Source: Candidatus Methylomirabilota bacterium (GTDB taxonomy: Bacteria > Methylomirabilota > Methylomirabilia > Rokubacteriales > CSP1-6). Taken from it: DNA of 48,254 nt. The translations under genes were made by a program, and so were the position numbers. Positions within the stretch are counted from its first letter, which is position 1; each line of letters starts with the position of its first letter. The notes beneath the pieces were generated by a model. It was not told where the DNA came from. It made no database searches and saw only the letters and a program-made list of their open reading frames with translations. Positions 44,546 through 48,254 of the stretch are shown in pieces. The stretch covers positions 1 to 48,254 of the forward strand of contig DASTFB010000107.1 of assembly GCA_035709005.1 (NCBI GenBank), given 5' to 3'.

Positions 44546-45628
44546 ATGATCATCCCCGTCCGTCTCGGCGCACGAGCTTACGACGTGGTCGTCGAACGGG
44601 GGGCGCTCGGGACCCTGGGCGTCCGCCTGCGCAGCCTCCGGGTCGGATCACGAGTGGCGCTGGTCAGCTCCTCCAGCGTGCTCCGCCTGCACGGCAAGCA
44701 GGCGGTGGAGAGCCTCGACGCGGCAGGCTTGACGACCGTCCCGGTCGAAGTCCCCGACGGTGAGGCCGCCAAGACGCTCGGAGTCGCCGAGCATTGTTGG
44801 AACGCTCTCCTGGAGGCCGGGCTCGATCGCACCTCGACGGTCGTGGCGTTGGGCGGAGGAGCGGTGGGCGACCTGGCCGGGTTCGTGGCGGCGACCTACA
44901 TGCGGGGGATCCACCTGGTTCACCTCCCCACGACGGTGCTCGCCCAGGTGGACGCCTCCATCGGCGGCAAGACGGCGATCGACCACCCCCGAGCCAAGAA
45001 TCTGATCGGCGCCTTCCACCAACCGAGGCTCGTGCTGAGCGACCCCACCACGCTGGCTACACTGCCGGAGCGGGAATTCAGGTCGGGCCTCGCCGAGATC
45101 GTCAAACACGGCGTGGTCCTGGACGCGGCCTACTTCGACGAGGTCGAGGCCAGCGCCGCGGGGCTGTTGGCCCGTGATCTCCCGACGCTAGAGCGCGTCA
45201 TCGGGGGCTCCTGTCGTCTCAAGGCCGCCATCGTCGAGCGCGACGAGCGCGAAGCGGAGTTACGCCATGTGCTGAATTGTGGACACACCATCGGCCACGC
45301 CCTGGAGGCGGTGACCAGCTACGAGCGCTGGACGCACGGCGAGGCCGTGGCGCTCGGTATCGTCGCCGAAGCTCGACTGGCCGAGCGGCTCGGGATGGCC
45401 GAGCCGGCCACGGTGGAGCGCCAGGAAAAGCTGCTCGCCGCCGTCGGGCTTCCGACACGTGCCGCCGGCATCGACGCCGATGCCGTGTTGGCCGCCATCG
45501 GACGGGACAAGAAGGCCCGGGACGGGAGGGTCCCCTTCGTCCTGGCCCCGAGCCTCGGCGAATTCCGGCTGGTGTACGAGGTTCCCACCGCCGAAGTTCG
45601 GGCTGTGGTGGTTTCCCTGGCCCGCTGA
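44546..45628 (+). CDS. aroB: 3-dehydroquinate synthase
   Basis: 360 residues from ATG 44546, 16 bases after aroC. Motifs: GGGAVGDLAGFVAATYMRGI for NAD binding, TTVLAQVDASIGGKTAIDHP and HVLNCGHTIGHALEAVTSYE with zinc-binding histidines, and HGEAVALGIVAEARLAERLG. It makes 3-dehydroquinate from DAHP, the second step of the shikimate pathway. The linkage pilQ-aro-aroB is conserved in many Gram-negatives and probably reflects an old operon. Confidence 0.96.
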   Translation: MIIPVRLGARAYDVVVERGALGTLGVRLRSLRVGSRVALVSSSSVLRLHGKQAVESLDAAGLTTVPVEVPDGEAAKTLGVAEHCWNALLEAGLDRTSTVVALGGGAVGDLAGFVAATYMRGIHLVHLPTTVLAQVDASIGGKTAIDHPRAKNLIGAFHQPRLVLSDPTTLATLPEREFRSGLAEIVKHGVVLDAAYFDEVEASAAGLLARDLPTLERVIGGSCRLKAAIVERDEREAELRHVLNCGHTIGHALEAVTSYERWTHGEAVALGIVAEARLAERLGMAEPATVERQEKLLAAVGLPTRAAGIDADAVLAAIGRDKKARDGRVPFVLAPSLGEFRLVYEVPTAEVRAVVVSLAR

Positions 45629-45691
45629 GCCCGAACACCAGCGGGCGAGCGAGCGAATCGGTTTGACATCGGTCGGGGCCCCTGACCCCTG

Positions 45692-45768
45692 CCAACGTCC
45701 CCCAACGAACTGCCTGAAATCGTACGCCTAACGTCCCCTCCCCTTTGGGGCTCATTGGGGGACGTTGG
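45692..45768. repeat. 14-base perfect inverted repeat upstream of the DUF4062 gene
   Basis: CCAACGTCCCCCAA (45692-45705) is repeated in inverse at 45755-45768, 49 bases apart. A partial third copy, AACGTCCCC, lies inside at about 45730-45738. Just after, GACTCTGAGAGTC (45787-45799) is a palindrome preceded by a similar CTCTGAGAG. The 289-base gap between aroB and the DUF4062 gene has no gene I can see. The structure could be a terminator-like hairpin or the ends of a small non-autonomous element. Confidence 0.6.
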
Positions 45769-45917
45769 GACGGGACCTCTGAGAGTGACTCTGAGAGTCG
45801 CCGACGCCCCCGACCCGTCTCCTCCCCTGGCCGGCGGCATCCGGCGCGATGGCGCCCGCATCTCGGATTTGTTAGTTTGATGCGGGCCCAAACCCTCCAG
45901 GTCTCAAGGGGCGAAGC

Positions 45918-47102
45918 ATGCCGAGCCGAGCGCCCGCGGTCATGGTGAGTTCCACATTCTACGACTTACGGCAGATTAGGGCGGACCTGACCACGTTCAT
46001 CGTCGATGACCTTGGGTATGTCCCCTTGCTGTCTGAACTCAACTCGTTTCCTGTCGACCCCGATGCCGCGACGATCGAGAACTGCCGCCGCAGGGTCGAG
46101 GAAGACGCCGACATCTTGGTTCTCATCGTCGGAGGCCGATATGGCTCCGTCGATTCCAAGTCTGCCCGATCGGTCACCAACCTTGAGTATCTGACCGCTC
46201 GCGCGAAGGGCATTCCCGTCTACGCCTTCGTTGAGAAGAAAGTGCTCGCCGTGGTACCTGTGTGGCGCCAGAATCCCGATGCTAACTTTACCGGGATCGT
46301 CGACGATCCTCGCGTTCTCCACTTTATCGATCAGGTTCGATCGGTCGATCAAGTGTGGACTCATGAGTTCGAAACCGCCCAGGAGATCATCGACACCCTG
46401 CGCATGCAGCTAGCGTACCTGATGACCGAAGGCCTCTCATGGCGCCAACAGCTGCGACAGCGCTCTCGCGAATCGCGGATCCTCGAACGGCTCAAGAGCG
46501 AATCGCTTCGCCTGGCCCTTGAACGTCCACTGGCTTGGGAGTACCGCCTCTTCAGCCAGGTCTTGGCCGACGAAGTTGAAAATTGGTGTGATCTCAAGCG
46601 GGACTATCAGCTTGGTGTGGTCCTCGGTCTCGGAGAGTATCTCGCGCTTGAGGATTTTCATCCTTGGATGCAGGCGCGAATGGCCGAGCTTAAGCGAACG
46701 GTCGCGGCCGCAGTCACCCTCGTCAATGAGGTCGCGCCGCAGGCCTTTGGCCCACTGGGGACACACGGAGATCCCGAGACCATCGTGTTCGTTGCCCGGC
46801 GCATTGGGGACGTCTATCGCCATCTGTTGGAGTGGGCGCAAATGGTGCGACGCGCGGCTGTGGATGAGAGACTCACCGCCGTCGTCACGGAACTTGCTGG
46901 ATTCGCAGATGGCATCATCGGACAGATTGAAAGCCTGGGCCCCCGCGTCCTCGCTGGCATTGACGAGGCGTTGGCACAGCCGTCCAGCGAAGGGGTGAAG
47001 GTCCTCCATGTGACGCTAGAGTTGGCGATCCCCAATGTGGAGCGGTTTCAGCAAGCCCTGGACCAAGCGTTGCTTGACCTCGGACTATCGTACGATGCCT
47101 GA
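45918..47102 (+). CDS. DUF4062 domain protein, possible conflict/defence protein
   Basis: 394 residues. The N-terminal ~115 residues are a clear DUF4062 domain: VMVSSTFYDLRQIRADL, GYVPLLSELNSF, then ENCRRRVEEDADILVLIVGG with RYGS, and NLEYLTARAKGIPVYAFVEK. It is a Rossmann-like fold found at the N-terminus of many NTPase and immunity-type proteins. The remaining 270 residues are mostly helical, with no NTPase motif, and I do not recognise them. AAGGGG precedes the ATG. Base composition is visibly lower in GC than its neighbours (46321-46380 has 30 G/C of 60; 45301-45360 in aroB has 43). This suggests recent arrival. The next small gene starts inside its last codons. Confidence 0.8.
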   Translation: MPSRAPAVMVSSTFYDLRQIRADLTTFIVDDLGYVPLLSELNSFPVDPDAATIENCRRRVEEDADILVLIVGGRYGSVDSKSARSVTNLEYLTARAKGIPVYAFVEKKVLAVVPVWRQNPDANFTGIVDDPRVLHFIDQVRSVDQVWTHEFETAQEIIDTLRMQLAYLMTEGLSWRQQLRQRSRESRILERLKSESLRLALERPLAWEYRLFSQVLADEVENWCDLKRDYQLGVVLGLGEYLALEDFHPWMQARMAELKRTVAAAVTLVNEVAPQAFGPLGTHGDPETIVFVARRIGDVYRHLLEWAQMVRRAAVDERLTAVVTELAGFADGIIGQIESLGPRVLAGIDEALAQPSSEGVKVLHVTLELAIPNVERFQQALDQALLDLGLSYDA

Positions 47103-47331
47103 CCTCACGGGCCCCATGTGCGGATGGTCGGACTGCAACGAAACGGCGCCGATCCGAGACCCCGACACCGGGGCCGACATCCCGCTCCCCTCGGGCTGGC
47201 GGGCGCTGGGGCTGTCGAAGTACTCGCTGCTGGAGCCCTCTGGGGTGCTCCACGCCGACCGCGGCATGGTCCTGTGCCCGGTCCACGTCGAGGCGCTCAA
47301 GCGCCTGTTGAAGCGGATACCGCTGGGCTGA
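47095..47331 (+). CDS. Small cysteine-containing protein, possible zinc-binding
   Basis: 78 residues from ATG 47095, which lies inside the final codons of the DUF4062 gene, so translation is likely coupled. CGWSDC near the N-terminus and LCPVH near the C-terminus give Cys-x4-Cys and Cys-x2-His pairs, enough for one metal site. The middle (GLSKYSLLEPSGVLHADRGM) looks like a folded beta segment. GC content is back to the high local level, unlike the DUF4062 gene. No family recognised. Confidence 0.6.
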   Translation: MPDLTGPMCGWSDCNETAPIRDPDTGADIPLPSGWRALGLSKYSLLEPSGVLHADRGMVLCPVHVEALKRLLKRIPLG

Positions 47332-47437
47332 TCGGCGAGCGCGTGGGAGACATCCCCGTACAGCCTCGACGGCGTCGAACAACACGAAGAAGAACACGAA
47401 CGTGCTCGTCCACCGGAGGGAGACGCGTCCGCCCGCG

Positions 47438-48034
47438 TTACAGACCCTTTCTCTTCTCAGCGTCCCTGGCCGCTTCGATCAGTTTGCCCAGTTCCTTGCT
47501 CTCGTACGAGAGGGTGAGGGTGATCTTGAATTCCCGACCGAACAGCAGGACCGTGATCTTCGAGCCCGCGGTCGCGTATTCTGATCCCATGACGAGATGG
47601 CCCGCGGCGACCGCCATGTGCCACCGCGAGCGGTCGTCACGAAAGAGGTCTTCCTTCCAGATGGTCCGCTCCTTCACGGGAGGGCCGTACTTCTCCGTGA
47701 GCAGTTTCTGAAGTTCTTCGTAGTCGGTGATGTACTGGCTATCGTGGGCGGGCTTCTTCGGGAACCGCACCATGACCCGGGCGAGGCGATCATCGTCGAG
47801 AAAGAAGAACCCCAGGTCCGCCTCACGCCCCGCCACGCGAGCCCCCTTGCTCGTCAGCAGCGTCAGGCCGTCGACCTTACGCGGCAGGGGCTGGGCCTGG
47901 GGATAGAGGGTCTTGACTTCCTGCTGGGTCATCCCCCAGTGCGTCTCGCCGTAGCCTTCGCCTTGGGTTGAGGCCGGGGCAGGTGCCAGCAGAGCCGCGA
48001 CCAGCAGAAGAGCGAGTGGGGGGTTCGCCTTCAT
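47438..48034 (-). CDS. Exported protein of unknown function
   Basis: 198 residues. A clear signal peptide (about 1-23, LALLLVAALLAPAPAST) is followed by GETHWGMTQQEVKTLYPQAQ, a W-G-M-x3-EV motif common in small exported proteins of environmental bacteria. The rest alternates beta strands (ADLGFFFLDDDRLARVMVRF) with a helix (YEELQKLLTEKYGPPV), consistent with a small periplasmic alpha/beta domain. The C-terminus is a charged helix. I cannot name a function. Between this gene's stop and the small Cys protein lie about 106 bases without a recognisable feature. Confidence 0.75.
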   Translation of the reverse strand: MKANPPLALLLVAALLAPAPASTQGEGYGETHWGMTQQEVKTLYPQAQPLPRKVDGLTLLTSKGARVAGREADLGFFFLDDDRLARVMVRFPKKPAHDSQYITDYEELQKLLTEKYGPPVKERTIWKEDLFRDDRSRWHMAVAAGHLVMGSEYATAGSKITVLLFGREFKITLTLSYESKELGKLIEAARDAEKRKGL

Positions 48035-48121
48035 GGGGTCCTCTCCCGGCGAAGAGTTTTAACACCGTAACGGACCCAGGGCCACTGGCGCCCGTCCGCT
48101 TGACGCGAAAGCCATGGACGG

Positions 48122-48254
48122 CTAGGTTGCCTCGCTATGCCGCCTGGCTTCCTTGATGGCCTCCTCGAGGTCCTGCAACACATGGTCGTCCCATTCCGAG
48201 AGCGAGAAGCAGGCGGTCGTCTGTGACGCCCATCGGGGCCATTTGTCGCCCGGC
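48122..48254 (-). CDS. C-terminal fragment of a hypothetical protein
   Basis: The reverse frame is open from the right edge to TAG at 48122-48124, about 43 codons. It reads as plausible protein: PGDKWPRWASQTTACFSLSE, then an acidic-basic helix LQDLEEAIKEARRHSEAT. The gene begins outside the window. No family assigned. Confidence 0.5.
   Translation of the reverse strand, partial: PGDKWPRWASQTTACFSLSEWDDHVLQDLEEAIKEARRHSEAT

Overview
The window is GC-rich, densely packed bacterial DNA. It encodes a secretin (PilQ), a pilot-type lipoprotein (PilP) and a lytic transglycosylase, so the host has an outer membrane. HspR control of the heat-shock genes combined with sigma-54/PilSR control of pili fits an uncultured GC-rich lineage such as Rokubacteria/Methylomirabilota. 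That placement is an inference from gene content, not from a marker gene. I saw no rRNA, tRNA or CRISPR array.

Layout. 1-8 kb: the 3' end of a ComM-like gene, a secreted lytic transglycosylase, and a stress cluster read leftwards (hsp20, dnaK, a divergent dnaJ, hspR, lon) with a good sigma-70-type promoter in front of hsp20. 7.3-9.7 kb: a membrane-anchored unknown, a DUF1844 protein, and a mazG plus macro-domain pair. 9.7-15.6 kb: a reverse-strand module with minor pilins fimT-pilV-pilW-pilX, a lipoprotein and a secreted beta-helix protein. The module is bracketed by two damaged copies of the macro-gene/pilB junction. 15.6-22.1 kb: pilB, pilT, pilC and a large membrane-TPR protein. 22.1-29.0 kb: a reverse-strand surface-glycan cluster (three glycosyltransferase genes, DUF2304, methyltransferase, flippase). 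29.1-32.9 kb: pilS, pilR and the major pilin pilA. 33.1-38.1 kb: a second membrane-TPR paralogue, pilD, and a second minor-pilin set. 38.2-45.6 kb: pilMNOPQ followed by aroC and aroB. 45.7-48.3 kb: an accessory stretch with an inverted repeat, a lower-GC DUF4062 gene, a small Cys protein and two hypothetical genes.

How it fits together. Almost everything a type IV pilus needs is here: motors (PilB, PilT), platform (PilC), peptidase (PilD), pilins, alignment complex (PilMNOP), secretin (PilQ) and a two-component system (PilSR). No pilY1 is seen. The main new observation is three sequences matching the sigma-54 -24/-12 consensus. They lie before pilA, before the reverse-strand minor-pilin operon, and before the secreted beta-helix gene. 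(C/G)TGTC repeats of the kind reported for PilR binding lie upstream of the first two. This suggests one PilSR regulon covering fibre, tip pilins and a secreted beta-helix protein, with the last two carried on a DNA block that entered between the macro gene and pilB by recombination.
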